Assembly: GCA_937922945.1 (NCBI GenBank) | Contig: CAKZUP010000010.1 | Span: 1-40,613 of the forward strand | Length of the DNA: 40,613 nucleotides | Origin: an uncultured Granulosicoccaceae bacterium | GTDB taxonomy: Bacteria > Pseudomonadota > Gammaproteobacteria > Granulosicoccales > Granulosicoccaceae | Direction: 5' to 3' | Shown: one piece after another, positions 25,639 to 33,250 of the stretch | Layout: each line of letters starts with the position of its first letter | Numbering within the stretch: position 1 is the stretch's first letter | Position numbers and translations under genes: made by a program | Notes under the pieces: generated by a model | Told to the model about the DNA's origin: nothing | Database searches by the model: none | The model's input: only the letters and a program-made list of their open reading frames with translations

Positions 25639-26820
25639 ATGTGTCGCTGCTTTGTTGTCATGCTCATGCTGTTTTTTACAGCACCTGCGTTGAGCGATGC
25701 GTTCGACATCACTATCATCAGTTCCTCGACTGAGAACAGGCTGAAGGCCGGTAAAAGTTTTGCAGGCATTACCGTTAAACCGCAACGCTCTGTGCAACGA
25801 GCGGTAAATCTTGCGCTGTTCGAATCTTCGGCGTTGCTTGAAAAAGCAGGGGTGCAAGCTCGTGTTCGGCAACTTGAACTCGATTTTACCTCCGATATAG
25901 CAGCACAACTAAATACCGTTTCGTTGCCAGGGTTTGTCATTCTGGATTTACCACTTACCGATATGGAGAGAGTGGCTAAGCTGACAAACGAGATGAGCAT
26001 TGCGGCGTTTAATGTTCGGCACAGTGAGGTTTATCTTCGCGAATCGCTTTGTTTGCAGCATCTGTTTCATACTATTCCATCTGATCGTATGTACTTTGAT
26101 GCGTTGGGCCAGTTTCTGATTCATCGCGGTTGGCGTAAAGTACTTGTGGTGCAGGGGCCCTCGCAAAGAGATAGTGAACGCGCTCAAGCGATGATTGCAA
26201 GCCTGAAGAAATTCGGTGCCAATATTGTCGATGTGCGCACGTTTACGTTATCGCATCATCCAGATGACAGAGATAAAAACAGGCCCGGATTTCTAACCGG
26301 CGGTGTCTCTTACGATGTGGTTGCCGTCATTGATTCACAAAAAGATTACGGACGTTATTTGCAGTACAGTACGCGAAGCGCCAGACCCGTGGTCGGTGAT
26401 GTGGGGTTAACACCTGCTAGTTGGCATTTCGCATTGGAGCGGTATGGTGCGCCTCAACTCAACGAGCGTTATCGATCTTTTAAAATAGATGAGCCGCTAG
26501 GTTCACAAGTTGCCATGACAGATGCAGAGTTCGCGGCGTGGAGTGCTGTGAAGCTGGTTAGCAACAGTATCAATACCAGCAATGAAGCTGCTGAATTCAA
26601 TTTAAATGCAATACTGAATAATCCAGCATCGCAAGTGGATCTCTATAAGGGCACTCGCGGTTCTATTCGTCAGTGGAACAATCAATTGCGACAACCCATT
26701 TTAATGGCAACTGCAGATGCTGTTATTGCCGTTGCGCCGATGCCCAAATTTTTGCATCCGAAGCATTATGTCGACACACTGGGTTTAGACGAGCCTGAAT
26801 CGAACTGTCAATTGAGGTGA
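25639..26820 (+). CDS. Periplasmic substrate-binding-like protein of PQQ alcohol-oxidation clusters
   Basis: The 393-residue protein has a signal peptide (1-18, ending PALS) and a Leu/Ile/Val-binding-protein type fold. It resembles the binding-protein family found beside PQQ-dependent alcohol dehydrogenases (the PedB-like type in pseudomonads, from memory). Visible parts are FVILDLPLTDMERVA and FNVRHSEVYLRESLCLQHLF, then DALGQFLIHRGWRKVLVVQGPS at the start of the second lobe. Related clusters also carry an ABC ATPase and permease; neither is present here, so this copy may act as a sensor or chaperone rather than in transport. The start codon follows the preceding stop with no gap. Confidence 0.8.
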   Translation: MCRCFVVMLMLFFTAPALSDAFDITIISSSTENRLKAGKSFAGITVKPQRSVQRAVNLALFESSALLEKAGVQARVRQLELDFTSDIAAQLNTVSLPGFVILDLPLTDMERVAKLTNEMSIAAFNVRHSEVYLRESLCLQHLFHTIPSDRMYFDALGQFLIHRGWRKVLVVQGPSQRDSERAQAMIASLKKFGANIVDVRTFTLSHHPDDRDKNRPGFLTGGVSYDVVAVIDSQKDYGRYLQYSTRSARPVVGDVGLTPASWHFALERYGAPQLNERYRSFKIDEPLGSQVAMTDAEFAAWSAVKLVSNSINTSNEAAEFNLNAILNNPASQVDLYKGTRGSIRQWNNQLRQPILMATADAVIAVAPMPKFLHPKHYVDTLGLDEPESNCQLR

Positions 26821-26898
26821 GCGGCCGACTTTGCTCTGTACATTCATCTGTTCAAGACACATCCGCTCAATCGAATAATCTAAGAAAAATCTGCTCTT

Positions 26899-27279
26899 AT
26901 GAATTATGTACCTCCACCCAATAAGCAGATGTATTACGCGCAGGTGTGGGCGCTTGTGCAGACAATCCCTTACGGTAAGGTCGCCACATACGGACAGATT
27001 GCGCAAATGATCTCTCAGCCGGACGGTGTTAGTGCAGAGGAATACCAATTGTGCGGGTCCCGTTGGGTCGGTTTGGCGATGGCAGCATGCAACGAAAGTG
27101 TTCCGTGGCATCGCGTTGTTAACTCACAGGGAAAGGTGAGCCATCCACAGGCGGCGAAGCAAAAACAACACCTTATCGCAGAGGGGGTGCTATTCGCGAA
27201 AGACAAAATCGCCTTATCTGAATTCCAATGGAGCGAACCCGGCCAGAGCAGTGGGCCCGCTCAAGGGCGATTATTCTAG
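26899..27279 (+). CDS. Alkyltransferase-like protein (ATL), MGMT DNA-binding domain without the acceptor cysteine
   Basis: This 126-residue protein is the DNA-binding domain of O6-alkylguanine-DNA alkyltransferase. The helix-turn-helix region IPYGKVATYGQIAQMI carries the base-flipping tyrosine (Tyr31). The active-site motif, PCHR in true MGMT, is PWHR here (Trp70 in VPWHRVV), so no alkyl transfer can occur. Proteins of this type (E. coli YbaZ/eATL, S. pombe Atl1) bind O6-alkylguanine and hand the damage to nucleotide excision repair. The C-terminal tail (about 108-126) is Gly/Ser/Gln-rich and likely disordered. The start has no clear Shine-Dalgarno. It stands alone between the PQQ and urea loci. 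Confidence 0.9.
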   Translation: MNYVPPPNKQMYYAQVWALVQTIPYGKVATYGQIAQMISQPDGVSAEEYQLCGSRWVGLAMAACNESVPWHRVVNSQGKVSHPQAAKQKQHLIAEGVLFAKDKIALSEFQWSEPGQSSGPAQGRLF

Positions 27280-27315
27280 GCGCAGCTCAATCGACTTTGT
27301 ACGGCCATATTTCAT

Positions 27316-27340
27316 GGGTGATGCTTTTTTTGCAGCACCC
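27316..27340. other. Hairpin with a T7 loop upstream of urtA
   Basis: GGGTGATGC (27316-27324) can pair with GCAGCACCC (27332-27340), with one mismatch and a 7-T loop, in the 171-bp gap before urtA. The T-run is in the loop rather than after the stem, so it is not a standard terminator. It might be an operator or a leader-RNA element. No convincing sigma-54 or NtrC site was found in this gap. Confidence 0.3.
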
Positions 27341-27450
27341 CAATGCAAAATAAGCAGAATACAGAGAACTCGACAATCGGTAGTTTTCCCACAGCGTCTG
27401 ACACAAGCTGATCAGGCAAGTAATAGCATTCCTAAAATGTGGAGAGAACG

Positions 27451-28746
27451 TTGAGTAAATATCACGTGAAGAAAACGGTTAGTGCATTCGTACTATCCGT
27501 GGCAACAATGGCTGCGACTACGGCTGTATCAGCAGCAGACACGATTAAGGTTGGTGTACTGCATTCATTGTCAGGGACGATGGCCATCAGTGAAACAACC
27601 CTAAAAGACACCATGCTCATGCTGATCGATGAGCAGAACAAGAAAGGTGGTTTGTTGGGTAAAGAGTTGGAAGCTGTGGTCGTTGACCCAGCATCTGACT
27701 GGCCACTGTTTGCAGAAAAAGCGCGAGAGCTTATTGAGAAAGAAAAAGTCTCTGCCATCTTCGGTGCGTGGACATCCGTTTCCCGAAAGTCTGTTTTGCC
27801 TGTTATTGAAGAGCTCAATGGGTTGATGTTTTACCCAGTTCAGTATGAAGGCGAAGAATCATCCAAGAATGTGTTCTACACCGGTGCGGCGCCCAATCAG
27901 CAGGCGATACCTGCTGTGGATTATCTAATGAACGATGTGGGTGCTACCCGTTGGGTATTGGCTGGAACCGATTACGTCTATCCTCGAACAACTAATAAGA
28001 TTCTGGAAGCCTACCTGCTGGATAAAGGCGTTCCGGCTGAAGACATCATGATCAACTACACGCCATTTGGTCACAGTGATTGGCAAAGTATCGTTGCAGA
28101 AATCAAGCAATTTGGTAGTGCTGGTAAGAAAACCGCGGTGGTATCCACGGTGAACGGTGATGCTAATGTGCCATTTTATAAGGAACTGGCTAATCAAGGT
28201 GTTTCTGCTGAGGATATTCCGGTCATCGCATTTTCTGTTGGTGAAGAAGAACTGTCAGGTTTCGATACCACGCCGTTGGTTGGTCATCTTGCAGCCTGGA
28301 ACTATTTTATGAGTGTTGAAAGCGATGCAAACGATGAATTCATTGATGCATGGCAAGCCTTCATTGGTAGCGATGAGCGGGTCACCAACGACCCAATGGA
28401 AGCTCACTACATCGGATTCAACATGTGGGTAAAGGCCGTCGAAAAAGCTGGTTCTACTGATACAGATGCAGTGGAAGAAGCCATCATCGGCATTTCTGTG
28501 CCTAATTTGTCGGGTGGTTATTCCACAATGATGCCGAATCACCATATCACCAAGCCGGTTCTGATTGGCGAAATTCAGGATGACGGTCAGTTCGATATTG
28601 TTTGGGAAACCAGTGGTTTGGTAGCAGGGGATGCATGGTCCGACTTTCTGCCAGAATCAAAACAGATCATCTCAGATTGGCGTGCACCTTTAGCGTGTGG
28701 AAATTATAACGTCACTAAGGGTGTGTGTTCCGGGCAAAACCTCTAA
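27451..28746 (+). CDS. urtA: Urea ABC transporter, periplasmic binding protein UrtA
   Basis: UrtA captures urea in the periplasm for the high-affinity UrtABCDE importer. The start is TTG 27451 (431 aa) with GGAG 6 nt upstream; the GTG at 27439 would put this Shine-Dalgarno inside the gene. The signal peptide runs to about residue 31 (VSAA, then DTIKVGVLHSLSGTMAISE). Family-specific segments are AWTSVSRKSVLPVIEE, LMFYPVQYEGEESS, YTGAAPNQQAIPAVDYL, VLAGTDYVYPRT and DPMEAHYIGFNMW. It is the first gene of the urea locus and is separated from urtB by a strong hairpin, consistent with higher expression of the binding protein. Confidence 0.96.
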   Translation: MSKYHVKKTVSAFVLSVATMAATTAVSAADTIKVGVLHSLSGTMAISETTLKDTMLMLIDEQNKKGGLLGKELEAVVVDPASDWPLFAEKARELIEKEKVSAIFGAWTSVSRKSVLPVIEELNGLMFYPVQYEGEESSKNVFYTGAAPNQQAIPAVDYLMNDVGATRWVLAGTDYVYPRTTNKILEAYLLDKGVPAEDIMINYTPFGHSDWQSIVAEIKQFGSAGKKTAVVSTVNGDANVPFYKELANQGVSAEDIPVIAFSVGEEELSGFDTTPLVGHLAAWNYFMSVESDANDEFIDAWQAFIGSDERVTNDPMEAHYIGFNMWVKAVEKAGSTDTDAVEEAIIGISVPNLSGGYSTMMPNHHITKPVLIGEIQDDGQFDIVWETSGLVAGDAWSDFLPESKQIISDWRAPLACGNYNVTKGVCSGQNL

Positions 28747-28773
28747 GCATTCTCATTCCCTGATTTGTCAGGC

Positions 28774-28806
28774 AAAGGTTGCCGCTTCTTGGAGGCGGCA
28801 ACCTTT
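28774..28806 (+). terminator. Strong hairpin between urtA and urtB (attenuator)
   Basis: A perfect 12-bp stem (AAAGGTTGCCGC / GCGGCAACCTTT) with a 9-nt loop begins 27 nt after the urtA stop. The 3' arm ends in CCTTT followed by CGG, so the T-run is short; partial termination is more likely than a full stop, leaving urtBCDE transcribed at a lower level. The hairpin between tctC and tctB has the same layout. Confidence 0.75.
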
Positions 28807-28815
28807 CGGCCGTTC

Positions 28816-28843
28816 GGTACACATGATTGGGTACACATGAAAA
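28816..28843. repeat. 14-bp tandem duplication spanning the urtB start codon; creates a 5-codon upstream ORF
   Basis: GGTACACATGATTG (28816-28829) is followed by GGTACACATGAAAA (28830-28843), identical over the first 11 bases. The ATG of the second copy is the urtB start (28837). The ATG of the first copy (28823) reads Met-Ile-Gly-Tyr-Thr-stop, and its TGA (28838-28840) overlaps the urtB ATG as ATGA, the usual geometry of translational coupling. No strong Shine-Dalgarno precedes either ATG. Confidence 0.85.
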
Positions 28844-30432
28844 TATTACTTGCTAGTTTCTTGGCTCTACTGTCATTTGCAGTGGTTGCGGCCGATGATA
28901 ACGAACTTATTCAGGCATTAGCACCGGATTTAACCAGTAAGTCAGCCCCTCAACGGTTGCACGCGATTGATACTATCGCCTCATCTCCCGCTTCTCGCAA
29001 AGCCGTTTGGTTGCAAGCCATGATCGATGGCGACCTGTACCAATTGAAAAGTACGGATGACATGGTTATCGCCACCAAGCAGGGCAAGGAATACGCTGTG
29101 GCTAAAGCAAGTGATGGCACCGATATGGGCGTAGAGAAAAAACGCGCACTTCGGAAAATAAGGATTGATAACCGGATGCGAAGTTATTTGCGTTCGCTTA
29201 TGGGGACTTTTGCATTGTCAAGCGATGATGTCGATGAACGCTTGAAAGCGGTAAACGCCCTAATCGGGAGTGTCGACAGTACTACGGTTGAACGTATCCG
29301 AGAACTTGAGCCACAGGAATCCAGTGAGCAAGTGCGTGACAAAATGGGATTACTCATTTCCATTCACGACCTGGAAAACGGCACAGAAGCGCAGCAGGCT
29401 GATGCCTTCAGTTTTGTAAGTGGTCGGTTGGATAATGATGTCATTAACTCACTGCGACGTCTCTCTGTCAGCTCAGACAACGAACTTGTTGCCGTTAGAG
29501 CTGCAGACTTACTAGCCAAGGCCGAGTCGAGCAAGCGTTGGTACGCTCATATCGAAACATTGTTCTTTGGCGTGAGCTTGGGTTCTGTATTGGTTGTTGC
29601 TGCAATCGGTTTGGCGATAACCTTTGGCGTGATGGGTGTAATCAATATGGCGCATGGTGAACTGATCATGCTTGGGGCTTACACCACATACTTTGTTCAA
29701 CAGTTGTTTCCTAACGCAATTGATTATTCTTTGTTAATCGCCGTGCCTGCAGCATTTATTGTCTCTGGAAGTGTTGGGGTGCTCATTGAGAGAACGGTTA
29801 TCCGGCACCTCTACGGTCGTACTTTGGAAACGCTTCTCGCGACCTTTGGAATTAGTTTGATACTGCAACAAACGGTACGCACATTTGTATCGTCTCAAAA
29901 CGTTGCGGTAATCAATCCGTCCTGGATGACAGGCTCGTGGATGGTCAATCCTGCACTGTCACTAACGCTGAATCGCATGGTGATTATTGGTTTTTGTCTG
30001 TTGGTGTTCGCGATTTTGCTTCTGGTATTTACTCGTACGGGGTTCGGTTTGCAAATGCGAGCGGTTGCTCAGAATCGGCAAATGGCTCGCGCTATGGGAA
30101 TCCGTTCAGCTCGGGTCGATGCCATGACGTTTGGCCTTGGTTCAGGTGTCGCTGGTATCGCGGGTGTGGCGTTGAGCCAACTGGGTAACGTTGGACCTAA
30201 TCTTGGACAGACCTACATCATTGATTCGTTCATTGTGGTTGTGTTTGGCGGGGTTGGAAATTTGTGGGGTACATTGGTAGCTGGTATGTCTCTTGGAATA
30301 GGCAACAAGTTGTTGGAGCCTTGGATAGGGGCGGTGCTGGCCAAAATAATTTTGCTTGTATTCATTATTCTATTTATACAGAAACGTCCAAGTGGTTTAT
30401 TTCCACAGCGTGGTCGAGCGGTGGAGAACTAG
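28837..30432 (+). CDS. urtB: Urea ABC transporter, permease UrtB
   Basis: UrtB is one of two permeases of the urea importer. The start is ATG 28837 (531 aa), which gives a proper signal-like head MKILLASFLALLSFAVVAAD; the longer frame from 28765 runs through the intergenic hairpin and is rejected. As is usual for UrtB, a soluble helical periplasmic domain of about 230 residues precedes the LivH-type membrane part, which begins near HIETLFFGVSLGSVLV. Conserved membrane motifs are GVMGVINMAHGELIMLGAY, RTLETLLATFGISLIL and RAVAQNRQMARAMGI, the last being the loop that contacts the ATPases. urtC follows by 1 nt. Confidence 0.95.
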   Translation: MKILLASFLALLSFAVVAADDNELIQALAPDLTSKSAPQRLHAIDTIASSPASRKAVWLQAMIDGDLYQLKSTDDMVIATKQGKEYAVAKASDGTDMGVEKKRALRKIRIDNRMRSYLRSLMGTFALSSDDVDERLKAVNALIGSVDSTTVERIRELEPQESSEQVRDKMGLLISIHDLENGTEAQQADAFSFVSGRLDNDVINSLRRLSVSSDNELVAVRAADLLAKAESSKRWYAHIETLFFGVSLGSVLVVAAIGLAITFGVMGVINMAHGELIMLGAYTTYFVQQLFPNAIDYSLLIAVPAAFIVSGSVGVLIERTVIRHLYGRTLETLLATFGISLILQQTVRTFVSSQNVAVINPSWMTGSWMVNPALSLTLNRMVIIGFCLLVFAILLLVFTRTGFGLQMRAVAQNRQMARAMGIRSARVDAMTFGLGSGVAGIAGVALSQLGNVGPNLGQTYIIDSFIVVVFGGVGNLWGTLVAGMSLGIGNKLLEPWIGAVLAKIILLVFIILFIQKRPSGLFPQRGRAVEN

Positions 30433-30433
30433 C

Positions 30434-31501
30434 ATGCCAACGTATCCGTTGATAGACAGACTGGTTCTGATTTCCCTTATTTTTTTAACGGTGTTGGTGC
30501 CATTGTCGAATTTAGGGTTGTCACCTGAACACCCGTTGTACATCGATACTTATAATGTGACGATCATTGGCAAGTATTTGTGTTTCGCATTGCTTGCGCT
30601 ATCCGTCGATTTAGTCTGGGGCTATTTGGGTATCTTAAGCCTTGGCCATGGAGCGTTTTTCGCTTTGGGTGGTTATGCGATGGGTATGTACCTGGTGCGA
30701 CAAATTGGCGATCGTGGCGTTTACGGGAACGCGGAACTTCCAGACTTTATGGTTTTTCTGAATTGGCAGGAAATACCCTGGTTCTGGACCGGCACCGAGC
30801 ACTTTCCGGTCGCTGTGTTATTTATCATGCTTGCCCCCGGTCTACTCGCCTTTGTATTCGGTTGGTTCGCCTTCCGAAGCAGGGTAAATGGTGTGTATCT
30901 TTCCATTATTACTCAGGCCATGACCTTCGCCTTAATGCTGGCATTCTTTCGTAACGAGATGGGTTTTGGTGGTAACAATGGTTTAACGGATTTTAAGGAT
31001 ATTCTGGGCTTCTCTTTACAAGAGAGTACAACCCGTAATGGCTTGTTCGTGGCCTCTGGTGTCGCCTTGTTGCTGGGCTACATGGTTTGCCAGCGCATTG
31101 TTCGATCGCGTGCAGGCAAGGTTGCACAGGCCATTCGCGATGCTGAATCTCGAACCCGTTTTATCGGCTTCAATGTAGAAAGTTACAAACTCTGGCTGTT
31201 TACATTCTCCGCAATTTTAGCGGGTATTGCTGGTGCGCTATATGTACCGCAAGCCGGTATTATCAACCCAAGTCAGATGGCGCCGTTGGGTTCTATTGAG
31301 GTGGTTGTGTGGGTAGCGCTGGGTGGTCGAGGCACGCTATACGGACCGATTATTGGTGCGCTCATCGTGAATTATGCAAAGAGTTGGTTCACGCTTGCGC
31401 TGCCAGAGTACTGGTTGTTTGCTTTAGGAGCGTTGTTTGTTTTCTCCACGTTGTATTTGCCTAATGGTGTGATGGGTATCTTTAGCAAGAGGTCGGTATG
31501 A
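30434..31501 (+). CDS. urtC: Urea ABC transporter, permease UrtC
   Basis: UrtC is the second, LivM-type permease of the urea importer. The start is ATG 30434 (355 aa) with GGAG 7 nt upstream, just behind the urtB stop. Longer upstream frames read through urtB. Visible motifs are DLVWGYLGILSLGHGAFFALGGYAMGMYL in pieces (about 45-75), NEMGFGGNNGLTDF, the coupling loop KVAQAIRDAESRTRFIGFN and GGRGTLYGPIIGALIVNYAKS. Its TGA overlaps the urtD ATG (ATGA). Confidence 0.95.
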   Translation: MPTYPLIDRLVLISLIFLTVLVPLSNLGLSPEHPLYIDTYNVTIIGKYLCFALLALSVDLVWGYLGILSLGHGAFFALGGYAMGMYLVRQIGDRGVYGNAELPDFMVFLNWQEIPWFWTGTEHFPVAVLFIMLAPGLLAFVFGWFAFRSRVNGVYLSIITQAMTFALMLAFFRNEMGFGGNNGLTDFKDILGFSLQESTTRNGLFVASGVALLLGYMVCQRIVRSRAGKVAQAIRDAESRTRFIGFNVESYKLWLFTFSAILAGIAGALYVPQAGIINPSQMAPLGSIEVVVWVALGGRGTLYGPIIGALIVNYAKSWFTLALPEYWLFALGALFVFSTLYLPNGVMGIFSKRSV

Positions 31502-32325
31502 ACTCGGTTAAGCAGCGTGGCTTTTTTCGACGCGACAAAGTCTTCGACTTTCTAACACCACCAATAAGTGATCGACTGGATCCTACGCATGGCACGTTGT
31601 TGTATATGGAAGATGTCAGCGTCGCGTTTGATGGCTTCAAAGCGATTAACGACTTAAATTTTTACGTTGACAAAGGCGAATTGCGCTGTTTGATTGGCGC
31701 TAATGGTGCGGGTAAAACCACGATGATGGATATCATCACCGGTAAAACCAGGCCGGATAAAGGTGAGGTTATATTCGGGAAGAATATCGACTTGCTGGAT
31801 TTAAACGAATCTGAAATTGCCATAGCGGGTATTGGTCGAAAATTCCAGAAGCCAACCGTATTTGAGAATTTAAGTGTTTTTATGAATCTTGAGCTCGCGA
31901 TGGCCGACTTTAAGTCTGTGTGGTGGACATTGCGCTGTAAACTGAATTCAACCCAAGTTGATCAAATAGAACATACCGCCAATGTCATTGGTTTAGTCGA
32001 GAAGTTGCAGGATCCGGCAGGTAGTTTGTCTCATGGGCAAAAACAATGGCTGGAAATAGGCATGTTGTTAATGCAACGACCGCTATTGTTGCTTATCGAT
32101 GAGCCTGTTGCTGGTATGACCCATCAGGAAATGGAAAAGACTGGCGAGCTGCTGTTGAGCCTTGCCGGTAAACACACCATCGTGGTGGTGGAACACGATA
32201 TGGAATTCGTTCGATCAATCGCTGGTAGAGTCACGGTGCTTAACCAGGGAACCGTTCTGGCAGAAGGTTCTATGGAAGACATTCAGAACAACGAAGACGT
32301 CCGTCGCGTTTATCTCGGTGAATGA
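31498..32325 (+). CDS. urtD: Urea ABC transporter, ATP-binding protein UrtD
   Basis: UrtD is the LivG-type ATPase of the urea importer, 275 residues. It has a family-typical N-terminal extension of about 30 residues, Walker A GANGAGKT (67-74), the signature LSHGQKQWLEIGM, Walker B LLLLIDEPVAGM and a switch histidine in VVVEHDMEF. The SHGQ signature in place of SGGQ is the normal form in LivG/UrtD proteins. It overlaps both neighbours by 4 nt (ATGA), so translation is likely coupled along urtCDE. Confidence 0.95.
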   Translation: MNSVKQRGFFRRDKVFDFLTPPISDRLDPTHGTLLYMEDVSVAFDGFKAINDLNFYVDKGELRCLIGANGAGKTTMMDIITGKTRPDKGEVIFGKNIDLLDLNESEIAIAGIGRKFQKPTVFENLSVFMNLELAMADFKSVWWTLRCKLNSTQVDQIEHTANVIGLVEKLQDPAGSLSHGQKQWLEIGMLLMQRPLLLLIDEPVAGMTHQEMEKTGELLLSLAGKHTIVVVEHDMEFVRSIAGRVTVLNQGTVLAEGSMEDIQNNEDVRRVYLGE

Positions 32326-33038
32326 GTACTCCAATGACAAGCATGATTAGTATTCGAGCGCTTAATCAATATTTTGGTCAAAGCCATACGCTTTGGGATA
32401 TCGACGTTGATATACAAAAGAATCAATGCACGTGCATTCTGGGTAGGAACGGTGTCGGTAAAACCACCTTAATGCAGAGCATCATGGGTTTAGCGCCGAA
32501 TGTTACAGGAGATATTCATTTCGATGGACAGAACATAGCAGCGTTATCAGCAGAGCGCCGTGCGCCTATGGGTATTGCTTATATTCCTCAAGGGCGACAG
32601 ATTTTCTCGCAGTTAAGCGTTGAGGAGAATATTCGCACAGGTTTTTTTGCGAGTCGAACCAAGCATAATAAGGTGCCGGATTTTGTCTACGAGCTTTTCC
32701 CCGTGTTGTCTGAAATGAGCCGTCGTCGTGGCGGTGACTTATCTGGAGGACAGCAACAGCAATTGGCCATTGCCAGAGCGCTCGTGCTCGACCCAACTGT
32801 GCTTATTATGGATGAACCGGCAGAGGGGATTCAGCCAACGATTGTTCAACAAATCGGTGAGGTGATTAAAACGCTGGTTCGGGAAAAAAACATGACCATT
32901 GTTCTGGTGGAACAGAAATTGGCATTTGCACGCGGTGTTGGAGATCAGTATGTGATTTTGGATCGTGGTCGCCTGATGGTAAAGGGCGACATGAGTGAGC
33001 TTGACGATAGTATAATTAAAACGTACCTAACGGTTTAA
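32322..33038 (+). CDS. urtE: Urea ABC transporter, ATP-binding protein UrtE
   Basis: UrtE is the LivF-type ATPase of the urea importer, 238 residues from ATG 32322. In-frame ATGs at 32334 and 32343 could also serve; the last gives the usual short MISIRALNQYFGQSHTLW beginning. Walker A is GRNGVGKT (41-48), the signature DLSGGQQQQLAIARAL, Walker B VLIMDEPAEGI and the switch segment IVLVEQKLAFA. It forms the heterodimeric ATPase with UrtD. The small membrane protein gene follows after 11 bp. Confidence 0.95.
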   Translation: MSTPMTSMISIRALNQYFGQSHTLWDIDVDIQKNQCTCILGRNGVGKTTLMQSIMGLAPNVTGDIHFDGQNIAALSAERRAPMGIAYIPQGRQIFSQLSVEENIRTGFFASRTKHNKVPDFVYELFPVLSEMSRRRGGDLSGGQQQQLAIARALVLDPTVLIMDEPAEGIQPTIVQQIGEVIKTLVREKNMTIVLVEQKLAFARGVGDQYVILDRGRLMVKGDMSELDDSIIKTYLTV

Positions 33039-33049
33039 AGGAAATCGAA

Positions 33050-33250
33050 ATGATTGGAATAAAACGAGCGCTTGAATCATTTATCACAATTGTGTCTGTT
33101 TCACTGTTGGCGTTTCCGGCTTATGCCCATCATGAAACATCAATACCCACAGGGTTTGAATCATTTATTATCCTGAGTTTGCTCAGTGGCACAGCATGGT
33201 TGGTATACCGTCAGCTATTCAAAAATCGTGGCCAACGCCATAATCGATGA
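33050..33250 (+). CDS. Small membrane protein of unknown function within the urea locus
   Basis: I do not recognise this 66-residue protein. It has an AAGGAAA Shine-Dalgarno 5-6 nt before its ATG, a signal-peptide-like start (MIGIKRALES, then a hydrophobic core ending FPAYA), a short histidine-containing segment HHETSIPTGFE, one membrane helix (about 39-57) and a basic Arg/His/Asn tail (KNRGQRHNR). Its stop overlaps the ureD ATG by 4 nt and it starts 11 nt after urtE, so it is a genuine operon member. The AHHE start faintly recalls the mature N-terminus of HupE/UreJ nickel permeases, but it is far too short to be one. A role in nickel handling, in tethering the assembly complex or in membrane regulation is speculation. 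Confidence 0.75.
   Translation: MIGIKRALESFITIVSVSLLAFPAYAHHETSIPTGFESFIILSLLSGTAWLVYRQLFKNRGQRHNR

Noticed and set aside
27280..27450. Possible sigma-54 promoter before urtA (CAGCAC...ATGC)
   Set aside because: The spacing between the two elements is one base short and the invariant GG of the -24 element is not present, so nitrogen control by this route is not shown.
28765..28836. Upstream extension of UrtB by 24 codons
   Set aside because: It would translate through the urtA-urtB hairpin and hide a proper signal-like N-terminus that starts at 28837.
30356..30433. Upstream extension of UrtC by 26 codons
   Set aside because: It lies within urtB and lacks a ribosome binding site, whereas ATG 30434 has GGAG 7 nt upstream.
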